Shown here: positions 37,176 through 48,528 of the stretch, piece by piece
Position numbering within the stretch: position 1 is the first letter of the stretch
Layout: each line of letters starts with the position of its first letter
Assembly: GCA_040285745.1 (NCBI GenBank)
Contig: JAUFOR010000004.1
Location: 434,001-498,000, forward strand
Reading direction: 5' to 3'
Source: Barthelona sp. PCE
Lineage: Eukaryota > Metamonada: BaSk clade
DNA: 64,000 nucleotides
Translations under genes and position numbers: made by a program
Notes under the pieces: model-generated
The model's input: the letters and a program-made list of their open reading frames with translations, nothing else
What the model was told of the DNA's origin: nothing
Database searches by the model: none

Positions 37176-40100
37176 TGGTCTAATACTGATACCAAAGGGG
37201 CAGAAAGTGGTCTTTGTGCTACAAATTCACGTGTAATAAGACGAAAACTGCTAAAACTGGAATAAAACTGATCATTTGACACTCCGAAAACACCATTCGA
37301 ATCTCTGTAAAGAAATAATGGAAATTTGGTTTGAATATAACTAATAATATCGGAGCGTGTGTAAAATATTGGTATATTAAGACTGGCATAACAAACAGTG
37401 ACTTCATCGTTGTAATAGACTGACACAAACTCTTTAACCTCATTTTCTGAAGCACCACAGGAGCGCAGTAGTGTCTTGAGTTTTAAAGTTTTAAGTTTTG
37501 TAGAATTTAAAGACAAAAACATTGCTAAATGATTGTATAATAGTAGTAAATCAATCACTCTTGCTTTGCGAATAACTGTGGTAAAAAGAGAAAGTATAAG
37601 AGTTTGTCTGAGCGTAACATTGCAATTATCTATGGAATAAAACATGGAATCGTAGTGGTTAAATACCTGCAGTAACAATTGGATCGTGGAGTTGTGAAAA
37701 TTGCGAATATCATAATACAAGATAGTAGGGATATTGTGACGCAATTGCTTGTATACATTTTCTGTTAATAGAAAAACTACTCGTGGTGATAAAGAAGCGT
37801 CCATTGATTCAACGATTGCTGTGATATGTTGAATATCAATATACGTATCATGAAACTCAAGCTTAACGAACAGGCAATCATGTTTAGAAATTATTGACTG
37901 CTGTTCTGATGCTGTAAGCTGCATAAATTCACATAAATTAATTAAATTATAATCATCATTGATCATCAGTGACATGTATATAAAATTATCAGCAAGAGCA
38001 AAAGATACTGGTAATATCAAATTACATGAGGTTATAAATATATCTAACGGTTCATATGCAAACAAAGCCTTAACATTGAATATTTCAATGCTACAATGAT
38101 TAAAAATTGAAGCAAAAATGGTTGTACAAGGCTCACTAACATAATTTGGAGATGTAAAAGGGGACAATACTATACACCAAAGGACTAACTTGCACAACTT
38201 GTTAGAGTATGTGATATCAAGAGCAGTATCAATGGTAATGATTAGTTCAGCAACTGCCCTCGTCTCTGATTTAACTAGCTCAAAATTATTCAGATGTTTG
38301 GTACACTGTGAAAGATCATCATTTTTAGCAACCGCAATTTTGGTTTTCAAACACTCATTCAACAGTTCATGAGATAAATCAACGGCAGAAATCTTATTTT
38401 TCAACATCAAAGGAGAATCTACATCAAACGAATCATTACTCAACAACATACTAATATCTGTGATACATTTAGAGTCAATGAATACATTGTGTAGTACAAA
38501 TAAATAATACATCGCTGTCAATCTAAAGTGAACAGGTATTCTTAACAACTCAACTGATAATAGATCAAACAAAGCTGTTTTTGGATCCTCTTGCTGCATT
38601 AAATTACGGTACAACGTCAGGAAATGATGTACAGGATATACAAAAACGAAGTAATTATCAACAAATACAGAGAAAGCATCATTAAAATTGAACAAATGAT
38701 GGACAAACCGTAGAGAAAAAATTTCAGGGTGAGTTTTCACAGAACAATCAATGTTAAAAAAATCAACAAGAGCAAGTTCCTCATATATATCGTTTTTATG
38801 ATCATTTAGATTTGTATCAATAATGTTCATAAACCGTACAAAATCTAACGGTATTTTTTCCTTATTTTTGCCAAAAACACGGTCAATCTGCCTGGAAACA
38901 TCTTTCTTAGTATTTAAGAAACTTTCTCCAATTAGTAACAAATCATTGTAAATTATTGAAATTGAGGAGCGATAATTTGCACAACTATTAAAAACGGAAA
39001 TACGAATATTAGGTTCAATAGGAATGAATGCTCCTTGGAAGTGCACATGCTCTGTCTCTCTTGTGCGTTTTGCCTTCAACACAGCTTCTATTAGCGGTTC
39101 AAAAAATTCAAAATCTTCTAATGATGTCATATGAACAAAGAAAAACTTATTTTGAGCAAAATTAAAAATCTCTTTCCACTGCCATGGATGAATAATCATC
39201 TTAAATATATCAACAATAATAACTGGCGCAAAAATTGATTGAACAGATGTTTTTTCCATTTTCACTGGAGTTACCACATTACTTATCATGACAAACTCAC
39301 TAGCCATTGCATAATACAGCCTCATAATGCGAGCTAATAGTAATTGTTGTGAGAAAGGAATTGGATCATTGGAAAACGAAATGGGAAATAATATTGTCAA
39401 TGTAACTTCAATTACTTTAGCAATAATTGATGGGTCCATACCACTGCTGATCAAAAACTCAGTAATTATAGATTTAACAAGCGGTACGGTTACTGAGCTG
39501 ATCGCTAATTGATAGAAAGTTAAAAGCAAAGAACAGACTTGTACGTGTTTCATAATCTCATCAGATAATGTGACGACAGGAAATACCTTAATAAGCTGAT
39601 TAATAATTGTTTGCTGTTCGTCTATACTTGTTTTAAGGCTTCTTACATTATCTTTCAGGTACACGATCCGTTGCTCCAGTTCAACTTGCTTCCTAAAGAA
39701 GTCCTGAGCCTGTTTATGATCAACTAATTCGGAAACAGAAATACCAGTGCCCAAATGCTTTGCCAAAATCAATTTGTGTTTGTGTAACTGCTTTTTTAAA
39801 TCCACAAGCCTGGACTTTTGAATGGATATATCAACATTTAATGACTGTAATAAATTCTTTAAAGTAGTAAATCTATCTTGCGCAGATTTAATAATTTCAC
39901 AAAAGGAAGAAAACAAACCAAAGTAGTTTGACACATTGAGACATGTTGAGATATTCATACTATGCAAGACATCAACACTGGGAAAAGTTACACAGTCAAT
40001 TTCATTAAATTTGAAAGTACTATTACTTGAAATGATTTTTTTCGAACAAGAAATGAATATATCGATATATATTGAAAGATCTGAACTTAAATACTTGATT

Positions 40101-43100
40101 GATTTCAACATATCATCATTCAAAATACAATTCCGTCGATCTATTGAGATCAGCTCTTTTGACGGCAAGGGGAAATAACGAGATTTATCCCAATTATTCG
40201 TCATCCTGGAAACAATCATACCTTGAACATGTTCAGATATTATATTAGCTTGCACTTCAGTAGCAAAAAGTAAATAAAAAGTGTAAAGCGGATGAGCATG
40301 ATGTATCGATGATATTATCATTTGCCTAATCTTAGAATTGAACATACACACGTTGATAGTGCTACAATCGATAATAATAGCAGTTGGAACCTTTGGAGAA
40401 GTATCATAAGAAATACTTGCATTGAATTTTTGACTAACTAAACTTCCTTTCTCCAACGATAGTCGCAAAAGGTAAACAAATAATTCAGTTGAAAGTGAAG
40501 TTGTCTTTGACAAAGTGTTAAGTACAAATCCTACACATGATGAAGTATCCTGAATGTTTATCATAATCTTTAGAATGTCTTCATTACAGTGATACCAAGC
40601 ACGGGAGTGTATGTCATGTACATTATTGTTAAACAAAGTAAACAGTTGTTCAGTTGATAAATACTTGTTGTTAAATATGATAAGAGGATCATTCAACTCT
40701 TGTTTCGATAATGGCATAATGTCCAGTAATTTTGTGATCATCAAATGACATTGATCATTTGAATCACAGAATTTTAATCGAAGATGGGTGCTAAATGCTC
40801 GCAACGCCCGATAATCAAGTTTTGTACCACCACTAATCATAGCCTCAATCAATTTAAAGGTACTTAGACATTCGTACAGCATAGATACATCATAACATTC
40901 GAGAGCATGATTGTAAAAAAGGTGTAAAGCAGATGCGAAACAATAATATATTTGCTTTCTAAACAAATACATAACATCATGCAGGTCAGGAGAACGTTCT
41001 AACAGGATTGATGTCATTATAGTCATGCTTTCTGCAAAATTTTTCAAGATATTATGCTCCTCCAAGTTAAAAAACCTGTTGCTGTAAATTGTATATAACT
41101 CTGAAGGGTTACTATTCCAACATATCAATAAATGTTTCCTAACACACAAGAATTTCTCTTCACTTCCTGAAACATCAAGTAAAACATTAGTACAATCCTC
41201 TAACAATCCACCAAAGTGAGCTTTTGGATAAGATATTTGTTTTGAATCCCAGATATTATCAACATCGAACAGAGTTGAAACAACAATATTTTTTGTGAAA
41301 GAAAAAGATCCATCAAGCACAATTGTTGAGGGAATATTCAAAATCTGTGAACCTATCAAATGGCTTAATACAATATACTGAAATGTAAGCATGTTTGAGT
41401 TAAGTAAAAAAATTTGTTCAAATGTGGTGGAACTTAACTTTCGGATCATTTGCTCCTGAGATATGGTCTCAAAAGATTGCAATTCTCCCGATTTCACTGA
41501 AATATAAGAGCCAAGTGCAGCAGTATTGAAAGGAGTACTTTCGATTTGATCAATCGAAAAATCAACTTGCTCAAAAACAATGAAGGGTGATAAATATGCA
41601 TAATTAACAGCATTTTTAGCAAATTTGAAATCTATTTCAAGATCGTTCCTTGTAGAACCTTCCAATCGAGAGTGAAGTAATCCTAAATATACCGTAACAG
41701 CAAAATGAAAAGCTACAAATCTATGATTCTTAAATTCAGAGTGTTTCCAAATTGTTCTAGAATAAAGATCCATTGCATCACAATAAAACTCCTTTAAATA
41801 CTCAACAGCTCGTTCAACAAGCTGATCTGATCCAAACTTACTTACTTCATCCTTAAATCGATGGATATAGTCGTCTAATACCTGTTCCTCCGAGATACAA
41901 AAGACGGGGGGCAGAGGTATTGCTTTAATATCACTAGTTTCATAAAATAATGGATTAATACTTTGAAGGGATAACATTTCATATCTATCAAATGAAGTAA
42001 ACACAGTAAACTTAAATCCAGTCTTTGCAATTATACATTCTGATAGTGGTGTGTTGTTAATTGCTGTATAATAATCATTAAAAAATTCTGAACTACAACA
42101 ATCTAACATTGTCATTTTAAACTCTATTCCAAGTCTTGGTAAAAATTCATTTAAAATACCCTCTACAACTGTGTAACGGATATCATGAGAAATAAGAGTT
42201 TGTATTGATATATGAACAGGAAAGCAGCATGTGATCGCGAATAAAAGACCATATAGACCACACTCATCATCACATCTACTACGATCCATGTGGCTTCTGA
42301 TGATTTCTAGAGGAGGAAACAATGGTAAGAATGGTACAAGGTCCTCAATTGAGTAATGATCAATGTTAGGGAAGAAGCTCTCATGCATTAGAGTAAAACT
42401 ATCTTTTGAAGACAAGTTTTTATACTGTTCAACGTGTTTAAACCCCTCAAAAGGCCACTCTAAGCAACTGAAGAACAAATTGAATAAAAATGATGCAAAT
42501 AGTTTCTCACTAAACTCATGTTCAGTAAACATAAAGCTAATAGACATAGCAATGGAGTTTGTTAATGATGAAGTATTATAAAGACCAAATAATCTTGAAA
42601 ATTCAGAAACATACTGATGAAGAAGTGTGCCATAAACTTGATGATCTTTTATCAAGAGCGCACAAAAAATCATACTAGGAGAAAGGCAAGATGATTCATT
42701 TTTGCAATAGGTGAAAGGAATAATGCTGTCACCAAAAAATGATACATCATAATATCGTTGAGAAGTAACAATAATAACTGCTCCTTTGGTGAAATAATTC
42801 TTAGATTCCATGCTGTTGATCCTTTCAACGGCTATTGGGATCAAAGGTGACTGAAGGAATATAACTAATAAGCTTTTTGAGCTGAACGTACGTTCTAATA
42901 ATGTAGTGAGGTTTGCTACTGACGTTTCTTCATTGTAATGAAAATACGACATATCTCGGAGCGAATAACAAGATAATACACTGAACATTCTTCTGGTTTC
43001 ATGATAATTGTTAGAGATAACAACAAAAAATCTGGAATCATCACATAACACAACCAAATCTCGCATTAATAAATGATAATTAGGTTCTGGAAGCAGTAAC

Positions 43101-46100
43101 TTATTTTTTGAAATGGCATATGGATGTATCAGTTCCATACCTGCTCTAAAAAATGTAGATAATCCAAATGAAATGTAAATAATGCAATTATCAATGGTGT
43201 ACGGCAGCATTTCAGGTGTGCTATGCGATAGACAAACATCATCAGATGTCAAATGAACCAGAACGAAAGACTCTAAAATCATTAAAAAATCTGAATGTCG
43301 ACGCACATTAAGGATTTCATCGATTCTCGCGTACAAGTTATACACTGTCACAATAATATTTTTAGCCCATTCACCTTCAATAGCAGAATAATTATTTCCA
43401 ATAGTTGTCAAAAAATTAACGCTTTCTTTTAACTTTTGTGCTTTAACAATGTACTGTTCAATATTTCCATTTCTAATTGATTCCTCAAGATCCAACAACT
43501 CCACTGTAATTAAACGTACAATGACCAAAAATCCACAAAACCTAGGTAAATGGATGAATGCTTTCATATCCAAATCAGAAAGATTGGTACTCATTTCGAT
43601 AACGTTAGTTGTCAATGCCAAAGAAATACAATCATGAATATCAGAAATAAATTGAGGTGCAACAAACCCTGCATCACTTATAAAACCACTGTCAATCACA
43701 GGTTTATAAGGGGAACAAAATTCAAGATACTCGTCTTGAGTATTCCACACGCCAACAATACTATCTTTCTCCCATCGAATTGAGTGTATGTGTGGAAGGT
43801 GCATAGTAACCATGTGATGACTGAGAGAACCGCTAGCCTTGATGGTGTAAAGAAGATCACAAGCTTGATGGAATTGTTCAGTATTAAAAATTACAGGCCA
43901 TGAGCTGCTAGAAAAATGCTTGTTCGCCAAAGTATCACAGAGCTTATTTAATTTGCTACACCATGTTTTAATCGTCATTTTCGGTAAAACTGGTGTGCAT
44001 TGAATCTTACCATCTCTATATTTACCAAAAAATTCTTGGGCTCTAATTTTACCAATTAGAACACATTCATCAACGTTAATTGAACTGAATTGAGATCCAT
44101 TCTTGGGTAAAGTATTAACCTTTTCTTTAAACAAAAAAGAATTTTTCTTAATAATTGAAAACCATATTTCCAAAGCATTCTGTACTTCATGAACAGTATC
44201 ATGAAATATGTAAGAAAACTGAAATAATGCACATAAATGTTCAGTAACATTAATAAAAAACCCAATATCGCTTAAAACATCATCTAAACCATTCAAGAAT
44301 ATTGTGAACTCATTCATCATACTGAGAGTTGTTTCAGTATAAATATGTGACATTGACAGATGCTCAAATATCTCATATGAATCGTTTCTGCTGTTTAATA
44401 ATTGAGTTTGTAACATCTTAATACAATCTAAACATAAAAATTGAAACCCATTTGTCATGAAAACATCAATATGACTGTCAGCAACAATATTAATAATTTT
44501 CTTCACCTGTATTTGAAGGGAATTTTCAAATTCTAACATTCTAACAGCTTTGTAAAATGATGATTCCTTTTCAGGACTGCAAATAAAGCTGATGAAATTC
44601 CGACCATGGACAACTTCACCTACCATTAGCTCAAACATCGAACTCTGACGAGTACTAAGACATGAATCTTGTAATGTAGTTATATATGGTAAAACTGCAA
44701 TTAAAGCTTCTCTTAACAGAACAAGCAGATTATTTATGTTATTGAAAATAGCACAGCTATCAAAATCAAAAGATGGGACACTTTTCAGGGACAGTTCAGT
44801 GTAAGGAGACTCAAATAACGATAGTATTTGCATGAATACGCGGTTGATATCAGAAAACAAAACATAATGTTCTCTTAACTGAAAGTTCTCCAATTCATTA
44901 ACAGCTGGATGCGATAGTGAAAATGAATAAAACTCCCTACAAAGGTGAGAAAAATGCTGGATGTCACTGCATGTTTCCATGGCTAGTTCATACTTCTTTT
45001 TAATATCACCCAAACAACCCAAAACGACACGCCCAACGTGAGAATCACTAAACTTTGACATTAATGCGCTGTAAACAACAAACGGATGAATACTTTTGTA
45101 AGATTTAAACAATGGGGAAAGTTTAGCCAAAAACTCAATATCATCAACAATTTTATCAAGATTCCTCTTCTGTACCTTTAAAAAACTTGAATATTGCCTT
45201 TCATAGTACTGACTAAATCTATTATAAAGTTTAAAAACATCAGAATATCGTTGTTCTAATACATCATACATTGTTTTAAATGCACTAAATAATGCTGAGA
45301 TGCTGTACAAAGTACCGTATTTCTTAATAAATACTGAATGCATATCATCTTCACCGTTACAAGCATTTAACAATTGAAAAACTGTTGATTGTGTCACATT
45401 AATCGTCTCACTACCAAAAATAATCGCTTTTTGGATTGGATCTTGGCACATTTTGACTATAACTGCCATATAATCATCATATAGTTTGTATTTTTCTAAA
45501 AAGGGGATTACATTCGTCTTAAAAAAGGTAAAAGATGTTTCTTCAGATACTAATTCAAGAAATTCAATTGAAAGTATTGAATCAAAATACGATAAAAATT
45601 CAGAAAAAACAATACTAAAACGATATATAGAGTTCCTTACGGTCTCGGGCGCCTTTAATATGATTGCGCTGCTGCATAAATCAACCAAACTTTCTTCTGT
45701 ATCAGTAATCTCTATAAGTACATTGTTCAAAAATCCTTCAAGGTAATACTGACGAATTTTGGTTGTCATTTCATAGTATGATTCGTAAAGCACATCACAA
45801 TTCACCAACAATCTCGTTACAATACTTTCAAAATCGTCATTTTTCGGTATTTCACCAGCTTTAGGAAGCTGGTTCAAAAAAACTTGCATTTTGGTCAGAT
45901 GTTCCTTGTTGCTTGAGATACAGCCATTGAAGAATGCTGATACTTTTAAGTTGAACTTCTGTAAAGTCACAACGAATTTAAAAGATGGTGATATACACAA
46001 TAAACTTACAAAATTCTTTATGTGATTGATTAAAGTCTGATGTAAAATTGTATAATATAAAGTTAATTCCTGAAAAATATCGACACTAACAAAAGAAATT

Positions 46101-48316
46101 GTAATTAATCGAGAACAACTGACTAATTCCTTTAAAAACCGTTGTAAATCAATAGATACTATAATTTCAACACGACGTTGAAATAATGCAATGATCACAC
46201 CAACAATTTTTTCACAATCAAATGAATCGCACAACATAGAACGATCTACACTTATATTTATGTCTTCTATGAGTGAATCATACATTGCATTTAATTGAGA
46301 AAGATAATCATCTAATTCGACTCTGAACCATTCTGTAAATTGTTGTACTGATGCAAATTGAATGTCTTTTAATCTAGGAAACGAACCTGGTATTATTGCA
46401 AAAACGCTATCGAGCATATTTGTACAAAAAACAGTCAAATCGTGAATCAAATTATCACAATTCCTCAGTGAATTGTACAGAGATCTATCACTGGAAAGAT
46501 TAACCTTTCCCAATATTTTAAGAACTCGAGCAAAAAGTACTTTAAAAACATATGACATACCGTTGACCTTGGTTGACTTGTTAATAGCAAGAACTCTTGA
46601 ATGCATCAGAGTCTTGTATGATTGAAAACGTCGAACACGAATTAGTGAAGCATAAACTTCCCTATATTCAAAGTTTGTAACTTCTCCACCACAAATTGTT
46701 GGATAAAGAAGTAAAAGGGCAAAATCATTGATTGTGAACGGAGCAATGGCCTTACTGAATGATTTTGATACCCAACTCATACTTAAGATAGGTTTCTTGA
46801 ATTTCTGAAGGTGATTTGATCTGAATACTTGTAGTCTAGTTTTTGCCTGCTTGACATGGGAATCTATCAAGTGCATCAACTCGTCCACTAACCCTGTGCG
46901 GAATAATGATAAACGATCAGCATGAAAAACTATACAAGAGAAAAAATTCTTTAAAAGATCCAACAAATACACAGAATGAAGTAAATTAGAAATTTCCCCT
47001 CGCAATTGGCTCCCTTCTCTAACAATCAAACAAGGACTAAACAGTTGTTCTTTATCAAAATCTTTTCTAATCATTTCAATGTATTGTTCAACAATAAAGA
47101 GTAAAACTTTCCTGAAACCAACAACTTTATCGATGCGGTAGATGATAAGATAAGTAAGAAAAAAGAAAGAGTGTTTATATCGAATGAATAGATTCTTAAT
47201 CTTTAAAATCTTTTGAAAATCACTTATAAATCCTGCAGCTACAACCTTTTCTTGTCTGTGAATGTGTAACAAAGTTGAGGATACATATACTTGAACTGAT
47301 TTTATGTTGATAGTAGAACAATCAAAATCTATAGAAGAAATTCTATTAAATAGTTCTAAAACTGTTGCAAAATTTTTAAAATAAAAACTAAAAATAGTAA
47401 TTCGATGATTTTGTTGAAATTGAAATAAAGAACTAAAATATTTATCCAATGGTAAAACAGCAGTAAGTAATTGCATATGTTTGATGAAATAATTAACCAA
47501 ATGAGAATCATGGCTAATATATTGCTTAATTGAATTAAATATAATCTGCAAACGACCTTTTTTCTCAACTGTACCAATTTGTTGACAAAACATCTTGCGC
47601 ACACTTAAACCTTCAAGTGGAGACGGTACTTGACAATATCTTATGCTACAGTATACAATATATTCCATAAACCCATTTAAAATTGAATGATAAGAATCAA
47701 ATAATTTCTGATGCTTCATTTCAGTTACAATTCCATAAATTTGACTAAATGAAATTGAATCAGTTAGTTGATGAAATTCCATTTTTCCACAGTACACTGC
47801 AACCAGCCCATTAACTAGTGTTTGGAATATATTTTGACACTTGTCTAACCAGGAAATATTCACATTATCGATAGAGAAATTGTTAAAAATGTTCTGATAG
47901 TGAAGTAATACACAAGACCAAACCAGCACCATACCTGAAAATGCAGTAAATGATGTAAACCGAACATCAAAATCGGCACACGCCAGCTTTATACGTAAAA
48001 AATGAGCTACCTGGCACAACATATTGAGATTGTGTAATGCTGCTTCGTAGTAACACTCTTCACATCTATCATCATCAAAAAACATCATCATACTTCCCAA
48101 AAGATCAAATAAACCTGGCAAATTGCTTCTGCTTATCTCAAGTGACGAGAAAAAATTTGTAACATTGCTTTTATCCAAAAGATTATTGCCCAGAGATCTC
48201 TCGTGGTCAAAAGAGGTACTGTGTATTGTTGTCACCAGATAAAATTGCTTTTTAAAAACGCTAAATTGAGTTACTAAAAACTCTCCATTATCTTGCAATT
48301 TTGAATGATTTTCCAT
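37133..48316 (-). CDS. Dynein heavy chain-like protein without P-loops
   Basis: A single exon of 3727 residues from the ATG at 48316 (MENHSKLQ). Normal dynein heavy chains have about 4100-4600. The order of features follows the dynein motor: tail (1-1600), linker end and AAA1 opening near 1719 (SFGLSTFFRAGMEL), AAA1-4, a stalk start near 2805 (LFSSFCEIIKSAQDRF), PIPFSQQLLLARI near 2993 before AAA5, AAA5 strand IIVD and HMTSLEDFEFFEPLIEA, AAA6 PRVVFLLTENVY near 3510, and a C-terminal domain with VFGVSNDQFY. No GxxxxGK[S/T] site is present in any AAA module. The stalk is about 185 residues, too short for a normal microtubule-binding tip. It may be a non-motor subunit or relic. Confidence 0.7.
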   Translation of the reverse strand: MENHSKLQDNGEFLVTQFSVFKKQFYLVTTIHSTSFDHERSLGNNLLDKSNVTNFFSSLEISRSNLPGLFDLLGSMMMFFDDDRCEECYYEAALHNLNMLCQVAHFLRIKLACADFDVRFTSFTAFSGMVLVWSCVLLHYQNIFNNFSIDNVNISWLDKCQNIFQTLVNGLVAVYCGKMEFHQLTDSISFSQIYGIVTEMKHQKLFDSYHSILNGFMEYIVYCSIRYCQVPSPLEGLSVRKMFCQQIGTVEKKGRLQIIFNSIKQYISHDSHLVNYFIKHMQLLTAVLPLDKYFSSLFQFQQNHRITIFSFYFKNFATVLELFNRISSIDFDCSTINIKSVQVYVSSTLLHIHRQEKVVAAGFISDFQKILKIKNLFIRYKHSFFFLTYLIIYRIDKVVGFRKVLLFIVEQYIEMIRKDFDKEQLFSPCLIVREGSQLRGEISNLLHSVYLLDLLKNFFSCIVFHADRLSLFRTGLVDELMHLIDSHVKQAKTRLQVFRSNHLQKFKKPILSMSWVSKSFSKAIAPFTINDFALLLLYPTICGGEVTNFEYREVYASLIRVRRFQSYKTLMHSRVLAINKSTKVNGMSYVFKVLFARVLKILGKVNLSSDRSLYNSLRNCDNLIHDLTVFCTNMLDSVFAIIPGSFPRLKDIQFASVQQFTEWFRVELDDYLSQLNAMYDSLIEDINISVDRSMLCDSFDCEKIVGVIIALFQRRVEIIVSIDLQRFLKELVSCSRLITISFVSVDIFQELTLYYTILHQTLINHIKNFVSLLCISPSFKFVVTLQKFNLKVSAFFNGCISSNKEHLTKMQVFLNQLPKAGEIPKNDDFESIVTRLLVNCDVLYESYYEMTTKIRQYYLEGFLNNVLIEITDTEESLVDLCSSAIILKAPETVRNSIYRFSIVFSEFLSYFDSILSIEFLELVSEETSFTFFKTNVIPFLEKYKLYDDYMAVIVKMCQDPIQKAIIFGSETINVTQSTVFQLLNACNGEDDMHSVFIKKYGTLYSISALFSAFKTMYDVLEQRYSDVFKLYNRFSQYYERQYSSFLKVQKRNLDKIVDDIEFLAKLSPLFKSYKSIHPFVVYSALMSKFSDSHVGRVVLGCLGDIKKKYELAMETCSDIQHFSHLCREFYSFSLSHPAVNELENFQLREHYVLFSDINRVFMQILSLFESPYTELSLKSVPSFDFDSCAIFNNINNLLVLLREALIAVLPYITTLQDSCLSTRQSSMFELMVGEVVHGRNFISFICSPEKESSFYKAVRMLEFENSLQIQVKKIINIVADSHIDVFMTNGFQFLCLDCIKMLQTQLLNSRNDSYEIFEHLSMSHIYTETTLSMMNEFTIFLNGLDDVLSDIGFFINVTEHLCALFQFSYIFHDTVHEVQNALEIWFSIIKKNSFLFKEKVNTLPKNGSQFSSINVDECVLIGKIRAQEFFGKYRDGKIQCTPVLPKMTIKTWCSKLNKLCDTLANKHFSSSSWPVIFNTEQFHQACDLLYTIKASGSLSHHMVTMHLPHIHSIRWEKDSIVGVWNTQDEYLEFCSPYKPVIDSGFISDAGFVAPQFISDIHDCISLALTTNVIEMSTNLSDLDMKAFIHLPRFCGFLVIVRLITVELLDLEESIRNGNIEQYIVKAQKLKESVNFLTTIGNNYSAIEGEWAKNIIVTVYNLYARIDEILNVRRHSDFLMILESFVLVHLTSDDVCLSHSTPEMLPYTIDNCIIYISFGLSTFFRAGMELIHPYAISKNKLLLPEPNYHLLMRDLVVLCDDSRFFVVISNNYHETRRMFSVLSCYSLRDMSYFHYNEETSVANLTTLLERTFSSKSLLVIFLQSPLIPIAVERINSMESKNYFTKGAVIIVTSQRYYDVSFFGDSIIPFTYCKNESSCLSPSMIFCALLIKDHQVYGTLLHQYVSEFSRLFGLYNTSSLTNSIAMSISFMFTEHEFSEKLFASFLFNLFFSCLEWPFEGFKHVEQYKNLSSKDSFTLMHESFFPNIDHYSIEDLVPFLPLFPPLEIIRSHMDRSRCDDECGLYGLLFAITCCFPVHISIQTLISHDIRYTVVEGILNEFLPRLGIEFKMTMLDCCSSEFFNDYYTAINNTPLSECIIAKTGFKFTVFTSFDRYEMLSLQSINPLFYETSDIKAIPLPPVFCISEEQVLDDYIHRFKDEVSKFGSDQLVERAVEYLKEFYCDAMDLYSRTIWKHSEFKNHRFVAFHFAVTVYLGLLHSRLEGSTRNDLEIDFKFAKNAVNYAYLSPFIVFEQVDFSIDQIESTPFNTAALGSYISVKSGELQSFETISQEQMIRKLSSTTFEQIFLLNSNMLTFQYIVLSHLIGSQILNIPSTIVLDGSFSFTKNIVVSTLFDVDNIWDSKQISYPKAHFGGLLEDCTNVLLDVSGSEEKFLCVRKHLLICWNSNPSELYTIYSNRFFNLEEHNILKNFAESMTIMTSILLERSPDLHDVMYLFRKQIYYCFASALHLFYNHALECYDVSMLYECLSTFKLIEAMISGGTKLDYRALRAFSTHLRLKFCDSNDQCHLMITKLLDIMPLSKQELNDPLIIFNNKYLSTEQLFTLFNNNVHDIHSRAWYHCNEDILKIMINIQDTSSCVGFVLNTLSKTTSLSTELFVYLLRLSLEKGSLVSQKFNASISYDTSPKVPTAIIIDCSTINVCMFNSKIRQMIISSIHHAHPLYTFYLLFATEVQANIISEHVQGMIVSRMTNNWDKSRYFPLPSKELISIDRRNCILNDDMLKSIKYLSSDLSIYIDIFISCSKKIISSNSTFKFNEIDCVTFPSVDVLHSMNISTCLNVSNYFGLFSSFCEIIKSAQDRFTTLKNLLQSLNVDISIQKSRLVDLKKQLHKHKLILAKHLGTGISVSELVDHKQAQDFFRKQVELEQRIVYLKDNVRSLKTSIDEQQTIINQLIKVFPVVTLSDEIMKHVQVCSLLLTFYQLAISSVTVPLVKSIITEFLISSGMDPSIIAKVIEVTLTILFPISFSNDPIPFSQQLLLARIMRLYYAMASEFVMISNVVTPVKMEKTSVQSIFAPVIIVDIFKMIIHPWQWKEIFNFAQNKFFFVHMTSLEDFEFFEPLIEAVLKAKRTRETEHVHFQGAFIPIEPNIRISVFNSCANYRSSISIIYNDLLLIGESFLNTKKDVSRQIDRVFGKNKEKIPLDFVRFMNIIDTNLNDHKNDIYEELALVDFFNIDCSVKTHPEIFSLRFVHHLFNFNDAFSVFVDNYFVFVYPVHHFLTLYRNLMQQEDPKTALFDLLSVELLRIPVHFRLTAMYYLFVLHNVFIDSKCITDISMLLSNDSFDVDSPLMLKNKISAVDLSHELLNECLKTKIAVAKNDDLSQCTKHLNNFELVKSETRAVAELIITIDTALDITYSNKLCKLVLWCIVLSPFTSPNYVSEPCTTIFASIFNHCSIEIFNVKALFAYEPLDIFITSCNLILPVSFALADNFIYMSLMINDDYNLINLCEFMQLTASEQQSIISKHDCLFVKLEFHDTYIDIQHITAIVESMDASLSPRVVFLLTENVYKQLRHNIPTILYYDIRNFHNSTIQLLLQVFNHYDSMFYSIDNCNVTLRQTLILSLFTTVIRKARVIDLLLLYNHLAMFLSLNSTKLKTLKLKTLLRSCGASENEVKEFVSVYYNDEVTVCYASLNIPIFYTRSDIISYIQTKFPLFLYRDSNGVFGVSNDQFYSSFSSFRLITREFVAQRPLSAPLVSVLDHKKRRKKENFLNNI

Positions 48317-48528
48317 GTAAAATGCTTGACTTTTAATCAATTAATTGAACAGAGTCATATATCCTGCTATATATTATATCACCTGAAATGGAATAAAATT
48401 GTGTTACCAGAATTTCTACCCTTTTTTCTGCTTGAGGTGTTTTGATCACCGCAATGAGAGTTTTTTACAATTTTGACAGTTTTTATTCCCATTTTTAACC
48501 ACAGTTTTTTTTTTTTCTACAACATACT

